This document shows positions 52,800-61,987 of a stretch of 64,000 nt of DNA, piece by piece (position 1 is the stretch's first letter; each line of letters starts with the position of its first letter). This DNA comes from Lentzea xinjiangensis (GTDB lineage: Bacteria > Actinomycetota > Actinomycetes > Mycobacteriales > Pseudonocardiaceae): assembly GCF_900110955.1 (NCBI RefSeq), contig NZ_FOFR01000002.1, positions 496,001 through 560,000 on the forward strand, in the 5' to 3' direction. A model generated the notes under the pieces. The model worked only from the letters and a program-made list of their open reading frames with translations, did not search any database and had not been told where the DNA came from. Position numbers and translations under genes: made by a program.

Positions 52800-54172
52800 C
52801 GCTGCGCCTGCGGCTGCTGCTCGCGTTCGCCCTGCTGACGGTGGTGACCGCCGTCTCCGTGGCCGGCGCCGGCTACGTGCGCGCACGTGACGCCGTCGTG
52901 CAGCGCGCCCAGGACAACGCCGTCATCGAGACGACGAACCGCGTCGAGCAGCTGTACCCGTTGCCCGCCCGTCCGCTGGACACCGCCTCCCTGGAACGCA
53001 TCGCCGGTCGCCTCTCCAGCCGCGAAGGCACCGCCATGGTCGTCGGCAACGGCGTCTCGGTCGGGGGCATGGACCCGTCGGTGGTCACGCCGGAGCTGCG
53101 CGCCCTGGTCTCGTCCGGGTACGTCGGCTGGCAACGCGTGCCGTACGCGGGCAGCGTGTGGCTCGTCATCGGCATGCAGCTGCGGGTGTCCGGCGGCGGC
53201 GCGTCCGGCATCGAGGTGTACGCGCTGCGCCCGTTCACGTCGGAGGTCGCGTTCGTCGGCGAGCTGGCCCGCAACGCGTGGCTCATCGGGTCCGTCGTGC
53301 TGCTGTTCGCCCTGGGCCTCGGGTTCCTGGCGGCGCGCGGGGTGCTGCGGCCGGTCCGGGAGCTGCAACTGGCGGCCTGGAAGCTCGGGCAGGGCGACCT
53401 GTCCGCGCGGGTGGAGGTGCGGGGCCGCGACGAGCTGGCCTCCGTCGCGGAGACGTTCAACAGCACGGCCTCCTCGCTGGAGCACCACGTCGGCGAGCTG
53501 CGGCGGCTGGAGGCGGACGCGCGCCGGTTCGTGGCGGACGTGTCGCACGAGCTGCGGACCCCGCTGGCGGCGATGACCGCGGTGACCGACGTGCTGGACG
53601 CGGAGACGGCTTCGCTGCCGGGCGTGGCGGGGCAGGCCGCGCGGCTGGTGAACCGGGAGACGGTGAACCTGACGCGGCTGGTCGACGACCTGATCGAGGT
53701 CACCCGGTTCGACTCGGGCACGGCGGCGCTGGCGCCCGACGACGTGGACGTGGCCGAGGTGGTGCGGGCGACGCTGCGGATGCGCGGGTTCTCCGCCGAC
53801 GTGACGGCGTCGCTGCCCGCCGGGGTGCGGGCGCGGCTGGACCCGCGGCGGCTGGACGTCATCGTGGCGAACCTGGTCGGCAACGCGCTGCGGCACGGCG
53901 CGCCACCGGTGTCCGTGGGGTTGTCGGTCGACGGCGAGTCGCTGGTGATCGAGGTCGCCGACGCCGGCCCCGGCCTGTCCCCCGAGGTGCTGCCGCACGT
54001 GTTCGCGCGCTTCTACAAGGCGGACTCGGCTCGGGGGCGGTCGGAAGGCAGCGGGCTCGGGCTCGCCATCGCGTGGGAGAACGCGCGGCTGCACGGCGGG
54101 ACGCTGGTGGCGGCCAACCGGCCCGGTGGCGGCGCGGTGTTCACGTTGCGGCTGCCGCTGGGAGGCGAGTGA
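52796..54172 (+). CDS. Sensor histidine kinase (CseC-like)
   Basis: A 458-residue membrane kinase with two helices (about 6-28 and 163-187) around an extracytoplasmic sensor of about 135 residues. HAMP follows, then the dimerisation segment FVADVSHELRTPLAAMTAVT with the phosphorylated histidine, and the ATPase motifs NLVGNALRHG, DAGPGLSPEV and GSGLGLAIA. The GTG at 52796 overlaps the regulator stop. Its signal is probably cell-envelope damage, by analogy. Confidence 0.94.
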   Translation: MTLRLRLLLAFALLTVVTAVSVAGAGYVRARDAVVQRAQDNAVIETTNRVEQLYPLPARPLDTASLERIAGRLSSREGTAMVVGNGVSVGGMDPSVVTPELRALVSSGYVGWQRVPYAGSVWLVIGMQLRVSGGGASGIEVYALRPFTSEVAFVGELARNAWLIGSVVLLFALGLGFLAARGVLRPVRELQLAAWKLGQGDLSARVEVRGRDELASVAETFNSTASSLEHHVGELRRLEADARRFVADVSHELRTPLAAMTAVTDVLDAETASLPGVAGQAARLVNRETVNLTRLVDDLIEVTRFDSGTAALAPDDVDVAEVVRATLRMRGFSADVTASLPAGVRARLDPRRLDVIVANLVGNALRHGAPPVSVGLSVDGESLVIEVADAGPGLSPEVLPHVFARFYKADSARGRSEGSGLGLAIAWENARLHGGTLVAANRPGGGAVFTLRLPLGGE

Positions 54173-54675
54173 TGCGGCCGGGAACCGACGGCGCCGCCGG
54201 CACCAGGCGGGTCATCCGGGTCCGGCCTCTGCGTCAGCTCGCGCTGGCGGTGCTGGTCCTCGCCCTGACCGCGTGCGGCATCCGCCCGACCGAACCGATC
54301 CGCGGCCTGGAAGCGCCGAGCGGCCCCGTGGAGAACGCCTCGCCGTCGATCTTCTGGGTGTCCGAGGGCAGGGTCGTCCCGGTCGCCCGTCCCCCCGGCG
54401 GCCTGAGCGGCCGCGACGTCATCGGCCTGCTCGCCCAGGGCCCCACCGGCGCCGAGCAGAGCCGCGGCCTCACCACCGAGGTCCCGCTCGACGCCGCGCC
54501 CGCCACCGTCGACCGCGTCGTGGACGGCCTGGACGTGCACCTCTCCACCGACGTCGCGCAGCTCAGCCCCCTGGCCGTCCAGCAGATCGTGTGCACGTTG
54601 CTCGGCGTGCAGGCCGTCGGCACCGTGAACCTGCGCGGCGGCGGGCATTCGCTGGACTCCCGGAAGTGCGCTTGA
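54172..54675 (+). CDS. GerMN-domain lipoprotein
   Basis: A 167-residue exported lipoprotein. LRQLALAVLVLALTACGIRP contains the lipobox LTAC. The mature part (FWVSEGRVVPVARPPGGL onward) matches GerMN (sporulation/germination) domains, also found in LpqB, the partner lipoprotein of MtrAB. The ATG shares its A with the kinase stop, so it belongs to the two-component operon and probably modulates the kinase. The menC start overlaps its stop. Confidence 0.85.
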   Translation: MRPGTDGAAGTRRVIRVRPLRQLALAVLVLALTACGIRPTEPIRGLEAPSGPVENASPSIFWVSEGRVVPVARPPGGLSGRDVIGLLAQGPTGAEQSRGLTTEVPLDAAPATVDRVVDGLDVHLSTDVAQLSPLAVQQIVCTLLGVQAVGTVNLRGGGHSLDSRKCA

Positions 54676-55616
54676 ATCGGCACGTGCACGTCTACTCCAT
54701 CCCGATGCGCGCCCGGTTCCGCGGCATCACCGAGCGCACCGGACTGCTGATCGAGGGACCGGCAGGCTGGGGTGAGTTCTGCCCGTTCGAGGAGTACGAC
54801 GACGAGGAGTCCGCGCCGTGGCTCGCGTGCGCCCTGGAGGCCGCGAACGAGGGCTGGCCGGCGCCGGTCCGCTCCCGCATCCCGGTCAACTGCACGGTTC
54901 CGGTCGTCAGCCCGGAGCGCGCACACGAGATCGTGGCGAGGTCGGGCTGCTCGACGGCCAAGGTGAAGGTCGCCGAGTCGGCGCTGGCGGAGGACTGCGC
55001 ACGGCTCGAAGCCGTGCGGGACGCGCTGGGGCCGCGGGGACACGTCCGGGTCGACGCGAACGCGCTGTGGGACGTCGACACCGCCGTCACCGCGATCAGG
55101 GCGATGGACAGGGCCGCCGGTGGCCTCCAGTACGTGGAACAGCCGTGCCGCACGCTGGACGAGCTGGCCGCGGTGCGCAGGAAGGTCTCCGTGCCGATCG
55201 CCGCGGACGAGTCGATCCGCAAGGCCGAGGACCCGCTGAAGGTGGCGGTGGCCGGTGCCGCGGACATCGCGGTGATCAAGGTGGCGCCGCTCGGGGGCGT
55301 GCGGAGGGCACTGGAGGTCGCCGAGGCGTGCGGGCTGCCGTGCGTGGTGTCGTCGGCGCTGGAGACGTCGGTCGGGATGGCGGCCGGGGTCGCGTTGGCG
55401 GCGGCGCTGCCGGAGCTCGGCCACGCGTGCGGGCTCGCCACGCTGTCGTTGTTCGAGGGGGATGTCACGAGCGACTCGCTCGTGCCGGTCGACGGGTACC
55501 TGCCGGTGCTCACGAAGGCACCCGTGCCGGACCGCGTCGAGGGGTTCGGGAGCGACGTGCTCGCGAAGGCCTGGATTTCCCGGTACGACAGGGTGCTGGC
55601 CCAGCTCAGTCGGTGA
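54672..55616 (+). CDS. menC: o-Succinylbenzoate synthase
   Basis: A 314-residue enolase-superfamily enzyme for menaquinone synthesis, dehydrating SHCHC to o-succinylbenzoate. VYSIPMRARFRGITERTGLL, LIEGPAGWGEFCPFEEY, AKVKVAE (catalytic Lys), HVRVDANALW, YVEQPC, IAADESIR and IAVIKVAPLGGVRRA are present with the metal-binding Asp, Glu and Asp. The start may be TTG 54672, overlapping the previous stop by four bases, or GTG 54684. Other men genes are not in the window. Confidence 0.93.
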   Translation: MNRHVHVYSIPMRARFRGITERTGLLIEGPAGWGEFCPFEEYDDEESAPWLACALEAANEGWPAPVRSRIPVNCTVPVVSPERAHEIVARSGCSTAKVKVAESALAEDCARLEAVRDALGPRGHVRVDANALWDVDTAVTAIRAMDRAAGGLQYVEQPCRTLDELAAVRRKVSVPIAADESIRKAEDPLKVAVAGAADIAVIKVAPLGGVRRALEVAEACGLPCVVSSALETSVGMAAGVALAAALPELGHACGLATLSLFEGDVTSDSLVPVDGYLPVLTKAPVPDRVEGFGSDVLAKAWISRYDRVLAQLSR

Positions 55617-56211
55617 GCCGGTCGACCTGGACCTTCAGGGGGAACGGCTCGACGGCCTCGTAGGTCCCGGTCTCCGCGGGCGCCTCCTGGTACCCGAAAT
55701 CACCGGCGAGGTGCAGGGGAGCCAGCGACACGGGCTCGTCGAGGTCGATTATCCAGTAGAACGGAATACCGGCATCGGCGTATTCATCGCGTTTCGCGCG
55801 GTAGTCCGTGCGACGAGAACTCGGTGACAGGATCTCGACCACGAGCACGACCTCTGACGCTTTTATCAAACCACCTTCGGTGTTCTGCCGCTTGCGGGCA
55901 CTGCGTTGGGCGACGATCAGGTCTGGGCGCCGGACGAACCCGGGCTGGTCCGGTGGAACCAGTTCCAGATCCACGTCCATATCGGGAATGAGAAGGAGAT
56001 CGTCGGGCAGTTGCCCTGCGAGCTGCATTCCCAAGTTGAAACCGGCGACATTATGGTCGACAAGAGGACTGGGGGACATGATCAGACGGCCTTCAACCAA
56101 TTCTGTGTAGCCGTCTTCGGTTTCTCCGAGCGCGGCGTACTGAGCAACGGTCAACAGACCCGTCGCAACAGCAGGCAGACGCCCCTGAGGCTGGTCAGGT
56201 AGTGCGGTCAC
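55606..56211 (-). CDS. Uma2-family (DUF820) putative endonuclease
   Basis: A 201-residue protein with a PD-(D/E)XK nuclease-like fold: ELVEGRLIMSPSP, RRPDLIVAQ, VVLVVEILSPSSRRTD, and KRDEYADAGIPFYWIIDLDE. Such Uma2 proteins are abundant in actinobacteria and cyanobacteria; their role is unclear and many are carried on mobile DNA. Its A+T content and codon use look higher than its neighbours (for example around 55860-56090), a hint of acquisition. It overlaps the menC end by 11 bases. Confidence 0.88.
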   Translation of the reverse strand: MTALPDQPQGRLPAVATGLLTVAQYAALGETEDGYTELVEGRLIMSPSPLVDHNVAGFNLGMQLAGQLPDDLLLIPDMDVDLELVPPDQPGFVRRPDLIVAQRSARKRQNTEGGLIKASEVVLVVEILSPSSRRTDYRAKRDEYADAGIPFYWIIDLDEPVSLAPLHLAGDFGYQEAPAETGTYEAVEPFPLKVQVDRLTD

Positions 56212-56327
56212 TGCGTCTCCTTCCGTCTCATCGACTCTCGCACATGTGAGCGGTCCAAGAATCGACTCCGCGGTACCGCGACCGTCCGATCTGCACTTTC
56301 AACGCTCAAGTTCGCGCTTCCGGGTGA

Positions 56328-57452
56328 TCAGGGCTTGGCCCTGGCCAGCCCCTGCCCGTTCGCGCCCATGCTGAACACGATCCGCTCGGTCCGGTTGACC
56401 GCCTCGGTCCGCCGGGCGGAGGCCGGCACGCGGGTCAGGTCCACCAGCCGGATCGGCGGCCCCAGCTCGACCAGCGTCGGGGTGTAGGAGGCCTCGACGA
56501 CCGACCACCCGCCGGAGCCCTGCTCGAACCTGAACCGGGCGATGACCCCCTCCTCGGTCACCCCGCGCGGCTCCGCGTGCCGCGCCACCTCGTTGCCGAG
56601 GCCGTAGGCGACCCACTTCCCGCCGATCTTCTCGAACGGCTGCACCACGTGGACGTGCGTGCCGATGATGAGGTCCAGGGCCGGGTCGGCCAGCAGGCGG
56701 CGGGCCAGCGCCTTCTGCTCCGCCGTCGCCTCGTGCTGGTACTCGTTGCCCCACTGCACGGACAGCACGACGACCTCGGCGCCCGCCTCCCGCGCCTTGC
56801 GGGCGTCGGCGAGGACCTTGTCGGCGTTGAGCTGGTTCGCGCGCCACGGCTGGGGCAGCGGGATGCCGTTGAAGCCGTAGGTGAACGAGAGCTGGGCGAC
56901 CTTCACCCCGCCCGCGTCGAGGATCAGCGGGGTCGCGGCCTCCTCGGGCGTGCGGAACGAGCCGGTGTGCTTCAGGCCGACGGCGTCCATCGCGTCCAGG
57001 GTCGTGCCGATCGCCGAGACGCCCCGGTCCAGCGTGTGGTTCGAGGCGGTCGAGCAGGAGTCGTAGCCCACGTCGACGAGGCCCTTGGCCACCTCGGGCG
57101 GTGCGAGGAAGGCCGGGTAGCCGAAGAACGGGCCCTGCTTGGGTCCCAGCGGCACCTCGAGGTGGCACAGGGACAGGTCCCCCTTCAACGCCTCGCGCAC
57201 GCCCTCGAAGAGCGGCAGGAAGTCGCGGGCGGAGCCACCGCCGTCGGCGACGGCCTGGTCGGTCAGCGCCGGGTGGATGAGCACGTCACCACCGGCGGTC
57301 AGCACGAACGAGCGCGCGGGCGGCGCGGACGGGGACGAGGAGGTGGGAGGAGCCGCGGGTGCCGAGGTGATGACGACGGGCGAACCAGTGCACGCGGACA
57401 GCGCCGCACCGGTGACCAGCAGGACACCTGACCACCGGGCCGCACGCTTCAG
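56328..57452 (-). CDS. CapA-family lipoprotein (poly-gamma-glutamate/PGA_cap type)
   Basis: A 374-residue exported protein with a calcineurin-like PGA_cap domain: LTAGGDVLIHP, CHLEVPLG, CSTASNHTLDRG and IIGTHVHVVQPFEKIGGKWV carry the metal-binding residues. The signal is LKRAARWSGVLLVTGAALSA with a lipobox SAC. No ATG, GTG or TTG is in frame near the signal peptide, and the CTG at 57452 overlaps the preceding stop by four bases, so a CTG start is likely. The substrate is unknown. Confidence 0.85.
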   Translation of the reverse strand: MKRAARWSGVLLVTGAALSACTGSPVVITSAPAAPPTSSSPSAPPARSFVLTAGGDVLIHPALTDQAVADGGGSARDFLPLFEGVREALKGDLSLCHLEVPLGPKQGPFFGYPAFLAPPEVAKGLVDVGYDSCSTASNHTLDRGVSAIGTTLDAMDAVGLKHTGSFRTPEEAATPLILDAGGVKVAQLSFTYGFNGIPLPQPWRANQLNADKVLADARKAREAGAEVVVLSVQWGNEYQHEATAEQKALARRLLADPALDLIIGTHVHVVQPFEKIGGKWVAYGLGNEVARHAEPRGVTEEGVIARFRFEQGSGGWSVVEASYTPTLVELGPPIRLVDLTRVPASARRTEAVNRTERIVFSMGANGQGLARAKP

Positions 57453-57604
57453 CGGTGCCGCCTGCGTCGCAGGACCACGAAGAGCACCACGGCCAGCGCC
57501 GCGGCCGCGAGGGGCAGGGCGCGCTTGAGGACCGGTGCGCCCCCGGCGTCGATCAGGTCGACCGGCTCGTCGGGAACCACGCGGAGATGCTGCTGTTGTG
57601 CCAC
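57449..57604 (-). CDS. Small membrane-anchored protein
   Basis: A 51-residue protein from GTG 57604 (MAQQQHLRVVPDEPVDLIDA) with one helix (about 30-46) and a strongly basic C-terminus (RRRRHR). I recognise no family. Its stop overlaps the presumed CTG start of the capA-like gene, and a longer form from GTG 57688 is possible. The opposite strand of 57587-57736 also shows coding-like codon use, so this region is uncertain. Confidence 0.5.
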   Translation of the reverse strand: MAQQQHLRVVPDEPVDLIDAGGAPVLKRALPLAAAALAVVLFVVLRRRRHR

Positions 57605-57721
57605 CTCGCCAGCATCCCCGGATCCCGGCGCGCCCGCCAGGCATTCCGCGAACTGGCCGACGAGCTCACCGCCGACCTCGGCGAGCACCGGCGGACGAGG
57701 TGCCGTTGCCGCGGGCGGGGC

Positions 57722-58825
57722 TCACCAGCCCGGTGAGTGGTGGATCGGCGCACCGAGGTCGACCAGGCGCCTGCCGCTCCCCCTCCACCGCAGGGCGATG
57801 ATCTCCGCCGCGATCGACACCGCGGTCTCCTCCGGGGTCCTGGCCCCCAGGTCGAGGCCGATCGGTGAGGCCAGCACCCCCAGCTCGCCCTCGGTCAGCC
57901 CCGCCTCCCGCAACCGCTGGAGCCGGTCCTCGTGGGTGCGGCGGGAGCCCATCGCGCCGACGTAGCCCACCTTGAGCCGCAGGGCGACCTCCAGCAGCGG
58001 CACGTCGAACTTCGGGTCGTGGGTGAGGACGGCGATGACGGTGCGCTGGTCGAGCTTGGCCGACTCGCGTTCCAGGTACCGGTGCGGCCAGTCCACCACG
58101 ACCTCGTCCGCCTCCGGGAAACGGGAGCGCGTCGCGAACACCGGTCGTGCGTCGCACACCGTCACGCGGTAGCCGAGGAACGCACCGAGGCGGGCCATCG
58201 CGGCGGCGAAGTCGATCGCGCCGAACACGAGCATGCGCGGTGGCGGCTCGAACGAGTTCACGAACACGCTCAAGCCCTCACCGCGCCGCTGACCGTCCGG
58301 TCCGTACCGCAGGACACCGGTGCGGCCGGAAGCGAGCATCCCGCGCGCGTCGTCGGTGACGGCGTCGTCGATGCGGGCGGAGCCCAGGCTGCCGGACCGC
58401 CGGTCCGGCCAGACGACCATGCGCCGGCCGATGCCGTCCGGGTGCTCGACGACGGTCGCGACCGCCACCGGCTCCTGGGCGCGGACCGTCTCCACCACCT
58501 CGCCGAGCTGCGGGAACGTGTCGGCGTTGATCTTCTCGACGTAGATGTCGATGATCCCGCCACAGGTGAGCCCCACCGCGAAGGCGTCACCGTCGCTCAC
58601 GCCGTACCGCTGCAGGACCGGGTCGCCGGTCGACTGCGCCAGGTCGTAGACGGCACCCTCGACGCACCCGCCGGACACGCTGCCGACCGCCTCGCCGTCC
58701 TGCGTCACCAGCATCGCCGCGCCCGCGGGCCGCGGCGCGGAGCTGAACGTCGCGACCACCGTGCCGACGCCGACCGTCTCGCCGTTCGCCACCCGTTCGG
58801 CGAGGTCGAAGAGGACATCACGCAA
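57722..58825 (-). CDS. XdhC/CoxI-family molybdenum-cofactor maturation protein
   Basis: A 367-residue protein of the XdhC/CoxI family, which sulfurates and protects the molybdenum cofactor of xanthine dehydrogenase-type enzymes. AMLVTQDGEAVGSVSGGCVE and the Rossmann domain (MLVFGAIDFAAAMARLGAFL) with GYVGAMGSRRTHEDRLQRL and GLDLGARTPEETAVSIAAEI are typical. The TTG at 58825 has GGAGG seven bases upstream. No xdh or cox structural genes are adjacent. The Moco genes of the window are 23-30 kb away. Confidence 0.9.
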   Translation of the reverse strand: MRDVLFDLAERVANGETVGVGTVVATFSSAPRPAGAAMLVTQDGEAVGSVSGGCVEGAVYDLAQSTGDPVLQRYGVSDGDAFAVGLTCGGIIDIYVEKINADTFPQLGEVVETVRAQEPVAVATVVEHPDGIGRRMVVWPDRRSGSLGSARIDDAVTDDARGMLASGRTGVLRYGPDGQRRGEGLSVFVNSFEPPPRMLVFGAIDFAAAMARLGAFLGYRVTVCDARPVFATRSRFPEADEVVVDWPHRYLERESAKLDQRTVIAVLTHDPKFDVPLLEVALRLKVGYVGAMGSRRTHEDRLQRLREAGLTEGELGVLASPIGLDLGARTPEETAVSIAAEIIALRWRGSGRRLVDLGAPIHHSPGW

Positions 58826-59091
58826 GGCGTACCTCCTTCAGCGGTTCTTCCGAAGCGTGCTCGACCGTCGTGCGCGGGCGGGGTGCCGCCGGAGTGGGCG
58901 GCGTCGTGGCGCGGCAGGTCGTCTGGGTTCGCGCACAGCGTGAGGTGGCTTCCGTCACCCCACGATTGTGCTCCCGATGACGCGGTCCGCGTCCTCCCGG
59001 TGCCTCAGCTTCGAGGAACAGCGGCCGTCCCGCCGCGACGCCAGCTCCCCGGCGGACTCCACGAGCCGCGGGGTGCGGCTACGGTGGGCGG

Positions 59092-59475
59092 ATGGGGTCG
59101 ATCAAGAAAATCCAGGTCACGTTCGACTGCGCGGAACCCGCGCGCGTCGCCCGGTTCTGGTCGGAGGTGCTGGGCTACGACGCTCCGCCGGAGACCGACG
59201 GCTCGTGGTCCGCCTGCACCGATCCGTCGGGCGAGGGACCGCGGTTCTACTTCCAGCGCGTGCCCGAGGGCAAGGTCGTCAAGAACCGGGTGCACGTCTG
59301 CGTGCGGGCCGGCACGGGTCTCGTGGGCGCGGAGCGCCTCGCCGCGCTCCAGGCCGAACGTGCGCGGCTCGAACCGCTCGGCGCGGTGTGCGTGCGCGTG
59401 ATGGAGGCCGACGAGGAGAACGAGTCCTGCATCGTCATGCAGGACGTCGAGGGCAACGAGTTCTGCCTCGACTGA
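59092..59475 (+). CDS. VOC-superfamily (glyoxalase/dioxygenase-fold) protein
   Basis: A 127-residue single VOC domain protein: KKIQVTFDCAEPARVARFWS at the N-terminus and VMQDVEGNEFCLD at the C-terminus. It fits the actinobacterial group annotated as VOC/glyoxalase-like, whose substrates are mostly unknown. ATG 59092 is the start. The 266 bases upstream (58826-59091) hold no gene that I can support. Confidence 0.88.
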   Translation: MGSIKKIQVTFDCAEPARVARFWSEVLGYDAPPETDGSWSACTDPSGEGPRFYFQRVPEGKVVKNRVHVCVRAGTGLVGAERLAALQAERARLEPLGAVCVRVMEADEENESCIVMQDVEGNEFCLD

Positions 59476-59558
59476 CCCTGGTGCCACCACCCCGGATCAG
59501 GGTCGGGTTCGGGGTGGTCACCGATGTGCGGAAGCTCGGTTCCGGCGACTCTTGAGCC

Positions 59559-59789
59559 ATGACGAACAACGTGCTGAACGAAGCCTCCGCCGGGGTCAAG
59601 AAGCTTCGCCGCAGCCGCGGCGACAGGATGCTCGCCGGCGTCTGCGGCGGTGTCGCCAAGCTGCTCGGTGTCGACGCCGCGATCATGCGGATCATCCTGG
59701 TGGCGGCGACGCTGCTCGGGTTCGGCACCGGAGCGCTCCTCTACGTCGCCGCCTGGATCCTCATGCCCGAGGAAGAGCCGGCCGTGTGA
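59559..59789 (+). CDS. PspC-domain small membrane protein
   Basis: A 76-residue protein with the PspC pattern: LRRSRGDRMLAGVCGGVAKL followed by LGVDAAIMRIILVAATLLGF and a second hydrophobic part ending ILMPEEEPAV. PspC proteins act in membrane-stress signalling. The ATG at 59559 is the start. The stop is directly adjacent to the stop of the convergent hexosaminidase gene. Confidence 0.9.
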   Translation: MTNNVLNEASAGVKKLRRSRGDRMLAGVCGGVAKLLGVDAAIMRIILVAATLLGFGTGALLYVAAWILMPEEEPAV

Positions 59790-61157
59790 TCAGCGCGGGA
59801 AACCGGGAACGCCGGGGAGCCGCTGCCAGGGGTGGGGTCCGGTGAGGGGCCGGTACTCCACCCCCAGGGCGTCGAGCCTGGGCAGGTGGTGTTCCTCGAG
59901 CCGGCGCAGGAAACCGGGGTCCTTCTCCGCCGGGGACCACACGACCTCGGCGAACGCGGCCAGCCTCGGGAAGGCCGCGTAGTCCACCCGCCGGGCCGAG
60001 TCGAGGTGCTCGGTCCAGATGTTCGCCTGCGCGCCCAGCAGCCGCCCCGGTTCCTCGCCGGTCAGCTCCGCGGGCACCGGGTCCCACGCGTAGACGTCCT
60101 CGACCGTGGTCACCGTCCCCACCGGGATCGGCTCGTCCGGTGACTCCGACTGCCGGTAGTCGAGGTAGACGTGCTGTTCGGGGCACATGACCACGTCGTG
60201 GCCCGCGCGCAACGCCGTGATGCCGCCTTCGACACCGCGCCACGACGCGACGACCATGCCCTCCGGCAGCGGGCCCGTCTCCAGGACCTCGTCCCAGCCG
60301 TACGGCCGCCGCCCGTTGCGCACCAGGTGTTCCGCGACGGCCCGGACCAGCTCGCCGTCGTGGCCGGGGGCCTCGTCGCCGCCGAGCCCGATGAACTCCG
60401 CGGGGAACACGTCCATCACCTCGTCGAACACGTTCCGATAGAAGTCCACAGTGGACTGATCGGTGTTGAGCACGCGTTCGTTGACGCCCCAGTCGGTCCA
60501 CACACCGCCGCCGTGCACGCCCAGCTCCGGGTACGCCGCGATGGCCGCCTGGGAGTGGCCAGGGATGTCGATCTCCGGGACCACCAGGACGTGCCGCGCC
60601 CGCGCGTACTCGACGATCTCGCGCAGGTCGTCCTGGGTGTAGAAGCCGCCGTGCGGGCGTCCCGCCATCCCGGCCGAGCGCCGGTCGCCGAACCGCGAGT
60701 CCTCCCGCCACGCCCCGATCTCGGTGAGCTTCGGGTAGCGCTCGCACTCGAAGCGCCAGCCCTGGTCGTCGGTGAGGTGCAGGTGCAGGACGTTGAGCTT
60801 GTGCGCGGACAGCAGCTCGACGTACCGCAGCACCTCCCGCTTGGGCAGGAAGTGCCGCGCCACGTCGAGCATCACGCCACGCCACCCGAACCGCGGGTGG
60901 TCCACGACCTCGCACGCCGGGATGACCGACGGCTTCTCGCCCGCCGCCCGGAACGCCTGGACGCCCAGCAGTTGCCGCAGGGTCTGCAGCGCGTTCATCT
61001 CCCCGGCCGCGTCGTGGGCCTCGATCAGCACGCCGTCGTCGCCGGACAGCAGCCGGTAGCCGCCGGGCGGGCCGTCGACGAGAACCGTCTCCCAGCCCTT
61101 GTACGCGCAGAGCCTGCCACCGTCCACGTAGGACACCGGGCGCGGGAGGAGGTTCAT
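59790..61157 (-). CDS. GH20 beta-N-acetylhexosaminidase
   Basis: A 455-residue family 20 glycosidase without a signal peptide, so probably cytoplasmic. The N-terminal domain 2-like part (1-95) precedes the TIM barrel: WRGVMLDVARHFLPKREVLR, LHLHLTDDQGWRFE, VVPEIDIPGHSQAAIAAYPE and the catalytic Asp-Glu in IGLGGDEAPG. It removes terminal GlcNAc from imported chitooligosaccharides. ATG 61157 overlaps the stop of the permease gene, so it is co-translated with the importer. Confidence 0.95.
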   Translation of the reverse strand: MNLLPRPVSYVDGGRLCAYKGWETVLVDGPPGGYRLLSGDDGVLIEAHDAAGEMNALQTLRQLLGVQAFRAAGEKPSVIPACEVVDHPRFGWRGVMLDVARHFLPKREVLRYVELLSAHKLNVLHLHLTDDQGWRFECERYPKLTEIGAWREDSRFGDRRSAGMAGRPHGGFYTQDDLREIVEYARARHVLVVPEIDIPGHSQAAIAAYPELGVHGGGVWTDWGVNERVLNTDQSTVDFYRNVFDEVMDVFPAEFIGLGGDEAPGHDGELVRAVAEHLVRNGRRPYGWDEVLETGPLPEGMVVASWRGVEGGITALRAGHDVVMCPEQHVYLDYRQSESPDEPIPVGTVTTVEDVYAWDPVPAELTGEEPGRLLGAQANIWTEHLDSARRVDYAAFPRLAAFAEVVWSPAEKDPGFLRRLEEHHLPRLDALGVEYRPLTGPHPWQRLPGVPGFPR

Positions 61158-61987
61158 CCCTTCACCGCCCCGGCCAGTCCGGACACCAGGCGGCGCTGCA
61201 CGAGCACGAAGAAGATCAGCACGGGGATGGTCATCAGGGTGGAGCCCGCCATGATCGCGCCCCAATCGTTCTGGTCGGGTTTGACGAACACCTGGAGAGC
61301 CAGCGGCAGGGTCTGGTTCTCCACAGCGGAGATGATGAACGTCTTGGCGAACAGGAAGTCGTTCCAGGCGTGGATGAACGACAGCACCGACGTCGCGACC
61401 AGGCCGGGCGCGACGAGCGGGAACAGCACCTGCCAGAGGAAGCGGAACCGCGAGGCGCCGTCCAGGGTGGCGGCCTCCTCCAGCTCCACCGGCACCGCGG
61501 CGACGAAGCCGCGCAGCATCCAGATCGCGAACGGCAGGCTGAACGCGAGGTGCACCAGCACGAGCGAGCCCAGGTGGTTCAAGCCGAACACCGGCACGCT
61601 GTCGCCGACCGACCGCATCAGGAAGAACAGCGGCACGGTCAACGCCTCGACCGGCACCATCTGCACGACCAGCAGCATGATCAGCAACGTCGTCCTGCTC
61701 CGGAACCGGAAGCGGGTCAGCGCGGTCGCCGCCAGGAACGAGATCAGGATGCTCAGCGCGACCACGATCAACGCGACGATGATGCTGTTCATGAAGTAGC
61801 GCCCGAAGTTCGCCACGGTCAGCGCACGGGTGAAGCTGTCGAGCGTCGGCCGGGTCGTCCACGGCACCGGGTCGGCCGAGATGATCTCGTCCTCCGGCTT
61901 GAACGCGCTCAGCACCATCCAGAACAGCGGGAACGCCACCACGGCGGCGATGATGAGGACGAAGCCCTCGGTCAGCCAGCGCCTCAC
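61154..61987 (-). CDS. ABC sugar importer permease (MalG/DasC-like)
   Basis: A 277-residue permease with six helices. The EAA loop is ELEEAATLDGASRFRFLWQV(LFPL), the ATPase contact site of carbohydrate importers. The GTG at 61987 overlaps the stop of the first permease gene (GTGA). It is the second membrane subunit of the putative chitobiose-type importer. No ATPase gene is in the operon, so a shared MsiK-type ATPase is likely. Confidence 0.94.
   Translation of the reverse strand: MRRWLTEGFVLIIAAVVAFPLFWMVLSAFKPEDEIISADPVPWTTRPTLDSFTRALTVANFGRYFMNSIIVALIVVALSILISFLAATALTRFRFRSRTTLLIMLLVVQMVPVEALTVPLFFLMRSVGDSVPVFGLNHLGSLVLVHLAFSLPFAIWMLRGFVAAVPVELEEAATLDGASRFRFLWQVLFPLVAPGLVATSVLSFIHAWNDFLFAKTFIISAVENQTLPLALQVFVKPDQNDWGAIMAGSTLMTIPVLIFFVLVQRRLVSGLAGAVKG

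Noticed and set aside
57587-57736. Plus-strand coding-like fragment opposite the small membrane protein gene (starts MLLLCHLASIPGSRRARQAF)
   Set aside because: Third-position G/C is strong, but the frame is short, has no ribosome binding site or recognisable family, and ends within the XdhC gene. It could be a gene remnant; not enough to annotate.
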